64,000 bases of DNA from Liolophura sinensis. Lineage: Eukaryota > Mollusca > Polyplacophora > Chitonida > Chitonidae. The DNA lies in NCBI RefSeq assembly GCF_032854445.1, contig NC_088301.1:17506018-17570017 (forward strand), read 5' to 3'. Below are positions 38,436 to 51,639 of this stretch, one piece after another. Below the pieces are notes generated by a model. That model worked only from the letters and a program-made list of their open reading frames with translations, was not told where the DNA came from and made no database searches. Made by a program: the position numbers and the translations under genes. Within the stretch, counting starts at the first letter, position 1. Every line of letters begins with the position of its first letter.

Positions 38436-38700
38436 GGTGGCCTAATAGTTGCCACGAAGTCGGGAGACACAGGATCAACCCTAGATCAAGTCATATCAAA
38501 GGTTTTAAAAATGGATCTTGGGACTCTTGTCGCTCAGCACCGTTAGGTTGGAGGAGGGACAATTGACTGGTTGGACAAGTGTCAGTATAGTGTGGCTGGG
38601 TCTGGTACATGTGGCATGATACTGATAGGTGGCGGCAGCATTTTGGCGGCATGAATTAGTTCTGCCACAAAATGATATATTATATGTACATGTGCACAAA
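38436..38700 (+). repeat. SINE family 2, diverged copy in RPTP-B intron
   Basis: GGTGGCCTAATAGTT, GAAGTCGGGAGACACAGGATC, later GGCGGCATGAATTAGTTCTG match the family-2 copies at 20161 and 62510. It sits between two EGF-like exons and has no counterpart inside unit A as seen here. Confidence 0.66.
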
Positions 38701-38796
38701 GGTAATGACTTTTCATTGTCATATGGCTAAAAAAAGTACATGTACGACATTTAGCACCAAACATAAAAACACATTGTAACCTTTAGACACACATAT

Positions 38797-38923
38797 TAGA
38801 TTGTGAGATGAAATGTGGAAATTGCTGTAAGGTGACGGAGTCTGTGACGTTACAGTCGGTTATTGCCCTGACCGGATACCAACATGCATGCCGGGATACT
38901 CTGATGTGACATGTGACACGTTT
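38797..38923 (+). pseudogene. Frameshifted EGF-like exon of RPTP-B
   Basis: One frame gives DCEMKCGNCCK and, after a one-base shift, a second frame gives GDGVCDVTVGYCP then CMPGYSDVTCDT. Together these are the same EGF-like pattern as the neighbours. No good donor follows (ACACGTTTGG). The exon is dead and is probably skipped; as a phase 1-1 module its loss keeps the frame. Confidence 0.75.
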
Positions 38924-39707
38924 GGGTTTCATTATTGTGACATGCGATACTATACATTTAGTGAACGATAATATAAATGATTACAGTTTAGAACATCAAC
39001 ACCGGCAATATGATACTCACAACGTTGTGAGAACATTTTAGAACCGGGAAATTCTGCTCTCTTCGAAGTGATAACAATAACATTCAAAAGAGATCAACAA
39101 TTTTACAGCCAGTTGTTAAGTCTATCAATTAAAGCATTTTAAATAGTCAATACCTCTAATCTACTGGAAATATACGTAATGGTAAAGGCTAATTCTCATA
39201 AAATACTAAATTATAGGATCGCTGCTATCTCCAGCATGCAGCCAGCACAATGGACTAAGGAATCGGGATGTAGAACTGCATGTCGAAAGTGCAAAATGCC
39301 AGGCATCCATGCGTTCAAATAGACGGTAGTAGGCGTCAACCGAAGTGGTTGTTCCGTGCAAATAATTGCAATGCAAAAAATATATAGAGTAAAACCAGAG
39401 CAGCGACTAAAGTGTGGTACCTGGCAAATGGTTACACTTAACGTTTTAGTGATGCTTTAAAGACGCAATCAGTATAAAATAGTTGACAATCATACAGCCT
39501 CCCTTAGCCTTCGGTAAAATTTGGTTTCCAACAAATGTATGTGTTATTTTGTATATCAAAAAGACAAAACTACATAGCCTTAAACAACTTATATGGAAGC
39601 TTTCTACAATTCCACCACAAGTGCAAAGAACAAAAAATAGGGAAAAATCAAATAGTATTATTAAAAAAATAACAATAATGCCGCCTATGAAATGACGTGC
39701 TTTGCAG

Positions 39708-39860
39708 AATGTAGAAACAACACGTGGGGGAAAGATTGCCAAGAGACATGTGGAAACTGTTACAACAAAACTGAGTGTAACGCTGTCACTGGTGAATGCC
39801 CTCTAGCGACGGGGAATCCCCGGTGTGACCTAGGATATACCGGAACTGATTGTGTAAAAG
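39708..39860 (+). CDS. RPTP-B EGF-like (MEGF-type) exon 2
   Basis: A phase 1-1 exon with acceptor TTTGCAG and donor GTGAGT encodes CRNNTWGKDCQETCGNC, CNAVTGECP and CDLGYTGTDC. Eight cysteines match exon 37827-37976. Its phase-1 end fits the phase-1 start of the transmembrane exon 5.1 kb downstream (44978). Confidence 0.87.
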
Positions 39861-40882
39861 GTGAGTATGCTGTTATTTAGCGTTCTGCACATTTCCGCCT
39901 TTTCTTGAACTAAGTTGTTGAAAATATGTTTCAAAAAGAAATACACAAATGTTAACCCTTTCTTAGTTCAGCCTAACTACCCTGTAATACGGAATATATA
40001 TGTCTGACTGGCATTGGTGACCTTTCCTACACTTTTCTTTTGAGGCTGTCCAGGAGAGAATCATTAAAGTTACTCTGTGTTCCTTCAAAAACAACGGTGC
40101 AAGATTTGTGGATTATATGTTACTATTTCTGTAACGCGTATAGCTTTGCAATTTACGTTTCCCGTGAAATAATTAGGTACAACGTGTATGTGCCCCTTAA
40201 ACAAAAACTATGTAAATTTTTAGGGCTCACATGGCTCAATAATGGTTGCAATTTTACCGCATTGTATATTATTAGTTACATGGTTACTCAGTGATAGGAT
40301 ACGCAAATATATGGTGTTAAAAATTCTCACACTGAGTGAGGCGTCAGGCGCAACGAATTTACCCTACAAAGACCCATCAATTCAGTGCAGAAGACCGATG
40401 TATAGTCGAATCGCGCTTTATCAATATGACCATAACATGACTCAAGAAAGGGAGATAACCTACTTACAAGAACCATTTGACGTTGTCTGCAGGAAATGAG
40501 AATATCTCTGTACCCTACTTTTTGCCAAATAAGGGACAACATGAGGTTGCTGTACATATACGTGAGCCAGTTGTTTACTGTCGAAAGAGCAAGCTAAGCC
40601 CCATGACCCCCAACTATTAACAGCATGCCTAAATGTGTGGGCATGTTTTCCCTCAGAGGTATATGACTACATAGAATCCAAGTTAAACTTCATCTTATTA
40701 ATAAGGCTCGCTTAGCTTTTTTTTCTGTTCTGTTACACCATACCTTTGAGAGGCCCCATAAGCCTTTAAGATTGAATCCCAAGAAAAAACACCAAAACTG
40801 AATCAGAAAGTCACCTTTACTTGTATTTATTTAGACATTATTAAGTATTAAATCAACCTACGTTTGTTCTCTTTCTCACAAG

Positions 40883-41010
40883 TTTACAATTACGTTAGCA
40901 CAGCATTTGCATATTCTGTGGTGTCTTTCTTCATGGGTGCTCTCTTGCCAACAGGTTTACAGCAACGTTAACACAGCATTTGCATATGCTGTGGTGTCTT
41001 TCTTGATAGG
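40883..41010. repeat. 73-bp tandem duplication in unit B intron
   Basis: The block TTTACA..ACGTTA.CACAGCATTTGCATATTCTGTGGTGTCTTTCTT occurs twice in a row. Unit A has it once (about 798-850), so it arose after the unit duplication. Confidence 0.75.
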
Positions 41011-44000
41011 TTTGTTATTTTACCTTGCAAAAGTACACTCTGACCACCAACCTCCGGTTTTTCTAATTCTGTCAATAGGTAATGAACACGGGTTGACCTT
41101 TGAAACAGAGGCTGCCATCACACTGTGAGGCTTATATTTAGTAACATCTATTCCAGACCCAAGCAAGCAAATTTTCAACCACCTACAAATTGTGTCCCTA
41201 CTGACTTTAAAATGAGATTTGACATAACCGATGAATAGTTTGGTTTTACTCTTTCTAAGACTATTTGTGCGCTTAATATATTCTACTAGCGCCGTATATA
41301 CACAAAGTCTCCTATCTGTTGGATAGGCCATAACCTATCCTAGATAACCTATATTAGATAAATCTTTGTAACTCCCATATTTAGAGGATTATATCCAGGT
41401 CTGCTCTGCTTCAAGTCCGAGACAGTAAAACTAAACGTAAACATACCAACACTTGTGTGCATATTATTAATGTCTAACAAATGAAATGTTTCACTTCTAA
41501 TTGCAGTCATAAGAGCAATCACTATTGCCGTCCTAATGCTAAGGTCTTTAAGTGAAATAAATTTATCTGGCGATAAACTTTTAATGCACCACAACACTTT
41601 AATGACACCCCATATTTCTAAATATATTGGGTAAGGTGGCCGTTCATTGAAAAAAGTCATCATAGATCTTATTACTAAAAAGCTCTGCTTGTGCGAAAAT
41701 GCAGAACTACAGAAATATCTCCTGGCACTGGATCTGTTTGTTGCCTATTGCAAAAATCCGCCTATCTGGACACATAGGTGTTGTATTGTTTTTGAGTTTA
41801 TGGCTTCCAGGAAAATGTAGGATGAAATTGGCAGCGTGTGTTGAAATGTTCTGGTTTTTAACAGATCTCCTGACAATCTGGATGCTAAGAATTTTAGTTT
41901 CCCCTGACGAGGGTGCAGGGCTGAGCTGTGGGAAAAAGCCAGTAGATCCGTGCTTTGTGGAAAATACTATGGTACTGCTGTCAGTATGCACAGCAAAGGG
42001 AGAAAACCAGGTTTTTATAAGCCAGGCAGGGTCTATGAAGATGCTGGTCCCCTCATCTTCTCCAATCTATTGTAGACACGCTGGGTATAAGGCTAAAAGG
42101 TGAAAATGGGTAGAAATAAATGTTAGACCAAGAGACTGTAAAAGCATTTACATGAACAGCAGGTGAATGTCCTAGAAACATACTTGTCCAACTTTAGCAT
42201 TTAGACGAGATACAAACAAGTCGTTCTCTGGCTTCCCAAACCTCATCACAGTTTTCTAATAGACACCTGTGTGTAACGCCCACACTGTGCGGTCATAGAA
42301 AATTCTATTCTTCTAGTCTGCTGTGTGATGAGTCTTCTCAAGTATGTTTTTAGATGTGTTTAGAGGCCGAGATCCAAAATCTGTCCTGAGATACACCAGT
42401 TCCACACTTGTACACCAGGTCATTAACCAGGATTGACTTTGTCGCTCCCATGCGATTGACTTGACCTCACCGCATTAGTATAATCCACGACTGGATATGA
42501 ATATCATTGTCACACTTAGCAGAAGTACGCAGCGCCAAATAGCTTCACAGTAACTCCAAATAACTTATATTTTAATAAGTTTTCTGAACAAGCACCCCAA
42601 AGTAGATTGGAAGCTTGGCAACTTACATTTTTTGTGTCGGGTTTGCGAAATAAGTTGCGTTTTTGACATTGCAGTTCCTCAGCCCACTAGTGGAGGTCTT
42701 TTTTATTTATCCTATAATTTTTTTTAAACCATCATAATCACCCACTGCCTTTGAGGACATTTATTTTGTTCCTTTCTAAGCTTCTGTTCTGTGGCATATT
42801 CGACCCCAGAACAAAAAGAAACCATGGTACCTATTAGAGATGCCAACTGTTGACTATTTATTCTTTTATTTGACCAGTGAACGGCATCTATCTATCAACA
42901 TATCTCCCTTTCCTTTATCATTGTAACTTCCATTTTCCCTCTTTCAATATAATAAACCTAAATTGTTTATTTTTAAGCTTAGTTTTTGAACATTGATAGT
43001 AAATCATAAAGATTCAAGCAAATCAACAGATGTTTCTAAAGTTTGCCGTAGAGACCAGGTAGGGAGTCAAATTCAATTGTCCAACCATAGGCAGTTTCCA
43101 GTGTACTTTCATCAGAAATTATTTGTCTCTATTTACTGATATAATCTTTATTACGACCTGCCGTAAAAGGTTGCTTATTTCCATTTAATTGATCAACAAC
43201 TGCCTTCGGCGTCGTTAATCTCTGCTGGTTTTGCTCCACCTGTTTCTCTGTGAACCCGTCTGCAGGTTGGGACGACCCCATCGGCAGTTTAAACCTGTGC
43301 TGCCGGTGTAATACGGAATACCTGACCTCTGAACTCCATGCTTCTTCGTCCACTATTTCGGAGGCTAACAGCCATCCGATTGACATCTTGTATGCTCTCT
43401 ACCTTTTTCTCCAGTTTACTCCCAAATAAAAATTTGCAGTAAGCAACTGGGGATGAACATAAACGCTGGTAATCTGGACTCAGCATAGCCTTCATAATCT
43501 CACGTCGTCGAAGATATAAATTATGAAAATTAGTATGTCTCAGTAAAGCGAGTGCATGCAGGCACCAGCAGGATGCCCGCAGACTCTTATTCCCTTTTTG
43601 CAGGCTTGTAAGATATCGGAGTGACGCAAATTCCTGCTTTAACCAGACAAGGCAGCGTTACTTTAAGTTTGCTGTCCATTATTAAAGTAACAGTGGTTAG
43701 AATGCCCCATACTAGTTGCTTAAAACGGTTACCGTTCAAGCATTTATATTTTTCTGGTTTCAAATTGTATTTAGATAAGTCTTTATAACGCTCATCCTCA
43801 ATTCCATTTTGAAATTATCCACTAACAATCTCCGCCTCGTCTCATCTACATTTCCCTCACATTGTTCATGGAGAGCATTTTCCTCCTCAACATCGGGGAT
43901 TTGATCACCCTCCCGGTCTATAAAAGACGACAGACGAGTTAGTTATTCAGGTGGCTCATTAAGGGTGAGAATCAGAGTCTCGCCCTAATCATATTTATAG

Positions 44001-44290
44001 TCGGACCACAATGAGGCCACTTTACCGCTGATTTCAGTCTGACTAGCCAATATTTTAGTCGACACTTTTCTAGTTTCAGAACTGCCTTCCTATGTTTGTT
44101 TCGTAGGAAGCTTTTCCTTTTCTTTGGAAGGTTTAGATTTCCCTTTACAATGCTTTTGCACTAAAACTGAACCACCGCATGGTTCAGGACAGTGTTGACC
44201 TACTTTCTTCCTACTTTCTACTGTCTTGCAATGGCTGCATGCCATGTTGACTCGTTGACCCACCGCGTGACTCAACTACTATTAGGAAAC
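41010..44290 (-). mobile_element. Degenerate DIRS-like retroelement, copy B
   Basis: This is the same insertion as at 930-3990, carried along by the duplication. It keeps the recombinase C-terminal part (YKPHSVMAASVSKVN, then TGGWWSECTFA at 41331-41020), where the HxxR motif of tyrosine recombinases reads HSVM, so the Arg is lost. About 470 bp spanning the RT core (LPQG and YIDD in copy A, 2372-2842) is missing at 43049. About 450 bp at 42246-42695 has no counterpart in copy A. Confidence 0.8.
42246..42695. other. Unidentified insert within the copy B DIRS relic
   Basis: Unit A runs continuously from about 1970 to 2000 where unit B has about 450 extra bases. No long open frame, no terminal repeats and no tRNA-like head were found. 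It may be a solo terminal repeat or a sequence lost from unit A. Confidence 0.4.
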
Positions 44291-44977
44291 CATGTTACAG
44301 AACTTTCACCGAATCCAGCGCATTTTGATTGACCACTGCTTGTCAAGAACCAGCCTCGCTGAACCTAGTAGTTCTAAGTTTCGTAATTACACCAACCATA
44401 TCTGGTACAAACACGTATTTTGTCTCCAACACGGGCGATATCATAGGACATAACTGCCCACGACAAACACGTTGTTAGCACTGGCTCACACAGGCACATG
44501 ACAATCTCATTGGGTCCCTCAGAGGTATGACCTAACAGAGCTTTGTTTTGATCGGCTCTCAGTTGTGTGACTGTATGGTACTTAGTTCATTATTTAAAAC
44601 TAATCTATGACTTTAATTGACCACACCAACTTGTGAACATAACTGTTGGAAAATCCAATCGTTGAGAAATAATTATATGCTAGGTTTAGACCATAGTGAA
44701 CACGTGCGGCAAATCATCTTGACCTATGCCATTAATGTGGTTATGGTAAAGCTATTCTCCACAATCACCAAATACAACGCCTCGCTCAGTGGCATTATAC
44801 TGACACCGGACCAACAAGTAATTTTTTTATTTGTCAAGCGGGGTTATACCAACGTATCTCGACTCAAACATGCATGTTGTCAAGGTCGTGCCAAAGTAAG
44901 AATACACTAGCAGTAGACAGAACTCCTTGAGATAATAAGTATTCAGGGTTTTCTGGTAGTTGCTGTTTTCACTTCAG

Positions 44978-45089
44978 AAGCACAAATATCACCTGGCCGT
45001 AAGGTTGACCCTGCATACATAGGCGGTGGAGTGGCTGCAGCTGTCGTGTTGATCACTATAGTTGTTGTTGTTGTCATGGTCACAGTTAG
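44978..45089 (+). CDS. RPTP-B transmembrane exon
   Basis: A 112-bp exon aligned to 4544-4655. Stalk SPGRKVDPAYIGGG, then the same Ala/Val/Ile-rich helix with a few conservative changes. Phase 1 to 2, donor GTATGT. The stalk change from acidic SE to basic RK is one of the few charge differences between the copies. Confidence 0.88.
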
Positions 45090-45408
45090 GTATGTATACT
45101 TGATACCTTGTGTTCCCACTGCAGACACCCTATTGGTACATAGAAATACATGTATTACGTCAATGTAGGTTCAATACAACTGTATGTTAAAGGATTCTGT
45201 TGATTACCAGCTCCATACCGGTACAAGGATACGTGTTGGGAGGCACTTACGGGCGTTTGATCAAAATGGCACATTGCTTTACTATGATGGGTTACAAGTC
45301 AAGTTCAAGTTTTGGAACTACTCCTCTATAATAAACAATCATACTGCTGGTTTTCCATGTTTTGTACTATTTTTTCAAAACAGTTAGATTGGCTATTCAA
45401 AATTGATT

Positions 45409-45677
45409 TATTTTATTTATTTATTTAATTGCTGTTTTACTCTGTACTCAAGAATATTCCACTTACACGACGGCGGCCAGCATTATGGTGGGTGGAAACC
45501 GGGCACAGCCCGTGGAAAACAAACGACCATCCGCAGGTTGCTGGAAAACCTTCCCCACATACGGCCGGAGAGGTATTCAGCATGAGCTGGACTTGAACTC
45601 ACAGCGAACGCATTGGTGAGAGACTCCTGGGTCATTACGCTATGTTGGCGCGCTAACCAACTGAGCCACGGAGGGCC
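45409..45677 (-). repeat. SINE family 1, near full length, only in unit B
   Basis: Complete order from tail to head (CGCGCTAACCAACTGAGCCA). Unit A has no element at the matching place (about 4870), so it inserted after the duplication. Confidence 0.88.
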
Positions 45678-46005
45678 ACCATTCTGAATTGAAATTTTAT
45701 ATATGATTTCATGGAGACAGGCTGCAGGCATCGTTTGAGATTAGGCCACTTTGACACAAATTCTCAGTTTTCATTCCGGTATTTGGTTATTGTTCTGACA
45801 GCTTATATCGATATGGGATATACTTGCTCTCACAAAACTTTGCACACGTCTTGATTTTGAAAGAAGATAAAGCCATACGAATTCTTAAATCTGTTACCAA
45901 TTCACCGTCATAGATTATGTTTTTGTACGGCTTGTTAATTAAATTATGCTCCAGTGGATCACCTTTTCCAATGCAAGTATGTTTTTGATTATGCAGATAT
46001 TACAG

Positions 46006-46103
46006 AAGACGACGTAGAGAAGCCCACAAGTCTGATGATCATGACCATCAGACAGAGGGTAGAATATTCCAACCAGATAACAGGGAGCCACAGGATAACA
46101 TAG
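46006..46103 (+). CDS. RPTP-B juxtamembrane exon
   Basis: A 98-bp exon, RRRREAHKSDDHDHQ then RIFQPDNREPQDNI. Basic stop-transfer residues follow the helix as in copy A. Confidence 0.82.
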
Positions 46104-46173
46104 GTATGGACATCAACAGTTAAACCTAATCTACCAATAAACTCAAATTACACTGGCATGAAATTGTGCATTT

Positions 46174-46387
46174 TTGTGGCTCAGTTGCCAACAGCGCTGG
46201 CTGCGTGCGACTACCAGTCTCCTGACCAGTAAGATCAACAGTACGAATCCAGCTGTAGCTGTTTGCTTGTCAGGTAGCTGGTTTATTATCAGGACACTCG
46301 TGAACAGGGAAGTAGATTCCCCTGCTGCCCTTGGTGGCAATACGCTGTCAACGGTTTTTTGTACACCCGTCTGTGCAGTCGTATATT
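46174..46387 (+). repeat. tRNA-headed SINE-like element, unit B
   Basis: Counterpart of 5313-5520 at the same intron position, hence older than the unit duplication. It has the same A-box-like start and abuts the second foldback element. Confidence 0.55.
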
Positions 46388-46945
46388 GAAGAAGAGGAAA
46401 AAATATAAAATCATATCAAAATCCGATAAAAAAATGTGCAAACCTATTTGCAAAGATGCTTTTTAATTGATTGTTTTCTAATTTTCGTTAAAGAGAAAAA
46501 AACACCAGAAAATCATTTTGTATGGTGGGTATTTGGGACCTCTTGGCACATACTGTCGTTGCGTAAAATGTTATGACTGAGGACATAACACAGGCTTGAT
46601 AAATATATTTACGTCAGAACTGGCTTTCAGCTAGCAAATGTGTTCATCCAGAATTTTGATAATGTCTATACTTTTAATATGTTCATAAATATTATCATAA
46701 TTCAGAATAAATTGATATGTTTGGGTTTAACCAACAAATTAACATAGAAACGAATTTATTAGACATACATCACTTTTATATTTAAAGCATTATTATGCAA
46801 AGACAATATATACAAATCCCAAATACCCACCGTGCAAAAATGATTTCCAGTTGACTTTTCTCCTGAAAGAAAAAATCGAACAAAATATTAAAGATCAATT
46901 AAGTTTTCACCCTGTTTTATCTGATTTGTATGTTGTCCTCACCTA
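46388..46945. mobile_element. MITE-like element, unit B orthologue of 5521-6095
   Basis: Same position between juxtamembrane exon and first PTP exon, same inverted arms (GAAAATCATTTTGTATGGTGGG against CCACCGTGCAAAAATGATTTCC). It was inherited through the duplication. Confidence 0.68.
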
Positions 46946-48836
46946 TTATGCTTGACGTTCCACCAATTCATTGTGCACGTACTTACGTAGCAAAGGGGGA
47001 AATTCGTCATCAAATTGTGATTAATTGTCAGTAATAAGTTCGTCAGTTTACCCGGGCACAACTACACCTATAATTGCATGGTCACCATGGTATAATTAAA
47101 CAATTCTTGAGCATAGAGTTTCAGTAATTGTTCAACCGATCAGTCAATAATTTAGACGTGTTTCACGAAGTCTTGCTCAAAACTGAAAGAGTTTGTTGTT
47201 TGGGTCTTCGAGCGTTTATGATCAGAACGACCTATTTATGTCTATTTAATACTTGAAAAACCACTGTTAAGAAAGCCATAAACAAATTTCTAGTGTACAT
47301 GTACATGCTTCACATTTCACAGCGTTTGAGGACGACAGCAATGATCCGGATGACGAATCACAGGGTGACGTCAATCCTTACGTTAACGCTGACGTCGTCC
47401 CCTCTACGGTGCCTGTCGAGGAGTTCCCAGACTACTTCGTGAGGAGAAATGCCGGAAAAGGATTCAAGAAAGAATTTGAGGTAATGACACATTTTGTAGG
47501 TCGGTAATGCCGTCGGCTACCATAGCCCCAAGATTACATGATAATGAATGGAATTGCTGTGGCTTAAAAGACCTGTCCCACTCACCTGTGAAAATGTTTG
47601 TGTTCACAAGTGATCTGCTTTAGGTTTCGTTCCATATGTTTGTGCCATTGTGACAACGGTTGCCATTCATTTTAATATAGGAATCTCTGAGCTATACTAA
47701 CCAGTTATCGAAATTTACCCGGTGAGAGATAGGAACGAAAACATGCAGAAAGAAGAGGTTTAAATGTGAATATATAAACACAACTTTTTATGTATGTCTA
47801 TAATGTCTTCCAGACATTCCTGGTGGGCTTGCAGGCAAAACACACTGCGGCGGACAGACCCAAGAACAAAGCCAAAAGCCGTTATCGCAGCCTTGTAGCG
47901 TGTGAGTATTTTAGCTTAGTCGTGGTATGTAACCTGGCTAAACTGCTCTAAGATGAAAAAAATGCTGCAGCTTTAAAGATTATATCTTTAAAAAGGATAC
48001 ACGAATGTTTTGGAATAATCATTGATTCTGCGGATCCAAAACCATATCACACTGTCGACCTACCTGACGTTACTGGTAAAATCCTCACGTTGGTAGAAGC
48101 TTACTTAAGTTACGGCCTCTCTAACATAACAAGGGATTGAAGGCGTTATCTGAGCAGGAATGAAGCGGAATATTTATTTTGGTTCCCAAGGGTGTGCATC
48201 TGTACAAGTAATGACAACACAAAAGCACAACCAAGGCAAAAAAAAAAAATGAAGGTGGAAAAATGTACCTTAAATAGCTGGAATCACAGAATAAGGTAGT
48301 TTCCAATCCGAACTCTTGTCACCACTAACGGTAAAAAGGCGCCATGTGTCATGGGACTTGTCAGAAATGTAAGGCAACTATTTTCATTGCATTTACTATA
48401 CAAAAATAGTTCTTAAAAGTTTCTCATAAAGGGAGGCGAACGAAACTGAAAAACGGGACATTCGTGAGCATAAGACTCACCTGAAGAGAAGATGTGATAT
48501 ATTATGTGCCTTTAAAACACAGCGAGACAGGTGATCGGTCGTCTCCAAGTGTATGCTAGACTGGCGTGGTACATCTTTAAGCTTACCTCTTCTTAAGAAG
48601 TTGGGATAAAAAATGTTGATGTTTTTCTTTATCTTTGTTTGTTAGTAACGATGTAATTGGATACAGACATAATATGTAGTTACGTTTCAAATGATTTTTT
48701 TTCAAATGAAATTATTTGAACGGTATATAATAACATTGTCCTTTCTTTAAGTGTGCTTCAGGTCACATGGATTAATCTAACTCAGCAAATATCAGATATT
48801 GGGCTAAATCTATACTCCATTGTATATGTGTTCCAG

Positions 48837-48911
48837 ATGACCCATTCTAGGGTGTTGTTGTCCGTAACAGATGACCAGGACACGGATTACATCAATGCTT
48901 GTTATATCAAT
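48837..48911 (+). pseudogene. RPTP-B D1 exon 5 with +1 insertion and stop
   Basis: The counterpart 8101-8174 encodes YDHSRVLLSVTDDQDTDYIN and three more residues. Here an additional C in the ATGACC run changes the frame and produces TAG directly. Acceptor TTCCAG and donor GTAAGT are intact, and the rest of the exon still matches copy A base by base. Use of the next AG as acceptor (CTAG at 48850) does not restore an open frame. Confidence 0.88.
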
Positions 48912-51639
48912 GTAAGTTATAACATTTAAAACAGAATCTGGTAGATTAACTTACTAATTATAAGATGTGTCGGAAAACAAGTACAGAGCACAGATTGTTT
49001 TGATATGCCTACAGCTACCATAATTGCGGTTAGAATTGATTTTTAGTATTCGAAGAAGTGTGAAAGACATCTAGCATTACGCATGCAGAACTAAACGCAA
49101 CTGTTTTATAGATCGTATCCGATACCTGTATTTCCATATAAGGCGCGCTGATGGACGTTTTCTACTGGCTAAATAGAATGGTGACTAATTCATTTTCACA
49201 TTTACAGGGTTACAACGAACCAAAGAAGTACATTGCTTCACAGGGTAAGTAATATATTTGAACTGGTTGGACTTGTAATCATTGTTTAGAATATAAAGGG
49301 GTGCTAGAAAAGAAACGCATCATTGAATCATCACATAATAAATTTGGTTTTAATGGAAAATAGGGGAAAGTGTAAACTATGCCGTCATTTTGAACAAAAT
49401 TGCAAATTGAGAGTCGGAATGTTTGTAACCATAAGCAACTAATGGCCATTCAACAATGGCATTCGGTCACAAGTGAATGTTCACAGCTGGATGAGCTGTT
49501 ATTATCATGGACCACCTGTACGGCATTTGTCTTTGGGAGAATAAAGAAATGGTCTGCGCCAGTTTCTTCAAAACATTGCCATAGGAAAAATACTCAATTG
49601 CAAAGAGTAAATATTAATATTAAAAAACTGATCACTTTAAAAAAGAATAATATACGTCCATTAATTTAGACGAAACGTACTGAAGATTGAAGACTAAACC
49701 ATTGTTTTCAGATTCTCCTCTCATCTTATTCATATCATCGGAAAGATCCCAACTGTTAAAATCGCCATTGTCATGAATTTTATAAACATTTTATGAAATG
49801 ACTTTTGTATAGGGCCCAATGATGTCATCCTGAACGATTTTCTGCGCATGATCTGGGAACAGAAGTCTGGGAAGATCGTCATGGTGACCAACCTAAAAGA
49901 GGCAGCAAAGGTACATATGTGTGTTACAAGGCACCCTGACAGTGTCCGTAAAGTACTGAAGTAGAGCCGTGACATCATTGGAGAAAGCCTGAAAAAGGAA
50001 TTCCAGAAAAAACAACCCCAGAACAAATGTGTTTATGCGTCTATAAAGAATCCTACAAGAAGCTTCATAAATATAACTTTGCTTTTGTGGTGTTGCACAA
50101 AAGAGATATCTCAGTTCAAAGTGAAGAAAATTGCGCACATTAGGACAGTCGCAATCGCCACCCGGTTGTCAGTTTTAACCAACGAGACCTGAGATATTAT
50201 ATAACCCGAGGACGCATCTATTTCCGCTTACGTCACCCGATCCCAGTTATGGCCCCTTAACTATATATAAGTGAGGTACAAATGGGGCGACAATCTGTAT
50301 TCTGACATATTGCTCCAGCATGGCACATTGTCTCGTTAGAATTGTTAATTAAAAGTTGACTAAAATGGAGAAACTGTACTAAAACGTCAGAAAAAATACC
50401 GTTTAGATCTGTTTCGCCTATCTTCATAAATAACTGAGGTTATACTATTTGCTGTCTTTTCCTGTAATGAAACCCTTTGCAGGCAGTTTTGTTGTGTTAC
50501 AAACGTTTCCGAAAACGGATTCTTTACAAACTTATTTCGATGTTGTACGCATTCCGGTTTTTTATGCGAAGTTTTTGACAATTTACCATAGTTCACTCTG
50601 CTCAAAAATCAAAAGGTGATTTATAATATGGGAGCACGAGAATCATCGACAGCTTAAATATGAGCACCAACAATATCCAGGTGTACATGCTGTTTCTGTT
50701 GTTAGACCAAGTGCTCTCAATACTGGCCTGATGAAGGATCAGAGAATTTTGGTCTGATCACAGTGACATTACTGGAGGAGGAGAATTACGCGGATTTCAC
50801 CGTGAGAACTCTGCAACTGACACACATTAAGGTAAGATAAAAAGAATTACACATGTACTTGGTCACAGGTAACTGGTTGAATACGGCATCTTGTCAATCT
50901 GCTCAGTATGGGGTTTTATTCCAATTGTTCATGTAAAACCTTTAAAGAGATGCTCAACGACCTTATTTTCACACTAATACTCCTTAAATACAATATTTAT
51001 GCAGTGTTCGTCTGTAAACTGCATTAAAAAAAAACTATTTTATTAGCTACCTCCATTTAAAAAAAAAAGCATTGAAATTGAACCTTCTGCCTATCTAGTC
51101 GACAGCGGAGCCTTGGTGGGGTGACGTCATGCCGTGAATACGTGCCGGGATTATGTATTGAAAGCCCTGTAAAGCATAGCCGAATACATTAGCCCCGCAG
51201 ATGCAGTTTTTCAAAAGATATCGTGTGACTTAATCTATAATTACTCCTACATATACACGTCCTAATTAGCACCCTGAAAATAAGATAAGTAAAATAGTTT
51301 TACAACGAATAGTTTAAAACATAGGCTACAGGAGTTAGATCCGGGAACAGCCTGTAGAGCATAGCAGTGGGCGATACGATGACCGAATTTCGCTCATATA
51401 TCACACGTAAATGACACAGATGCGCTCCGGCCTGGTTTGTCCCACAAGAATTGGACATCCACCGCACTATGGTAGTACCTGTGGAGAATATGGCGCTGTT
51501 TCCCAGTTAGAAGACAAGACTGCCTGGCTGCGACCGAAATAAACACGTCACGTGACAACACGTGGAAAATCTACAACTATAAACATGCAATGTACTGTTA
51601 CATGCCAAACATAATAAACCTCTTAGTACCTGTGCCTGT

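Noticed and set aside
40242-40499. 85-codon open frame at the start of unit B
   Set aside because: Unit A has the same DNA near position 1 but without the same frame; it is intron sequence.
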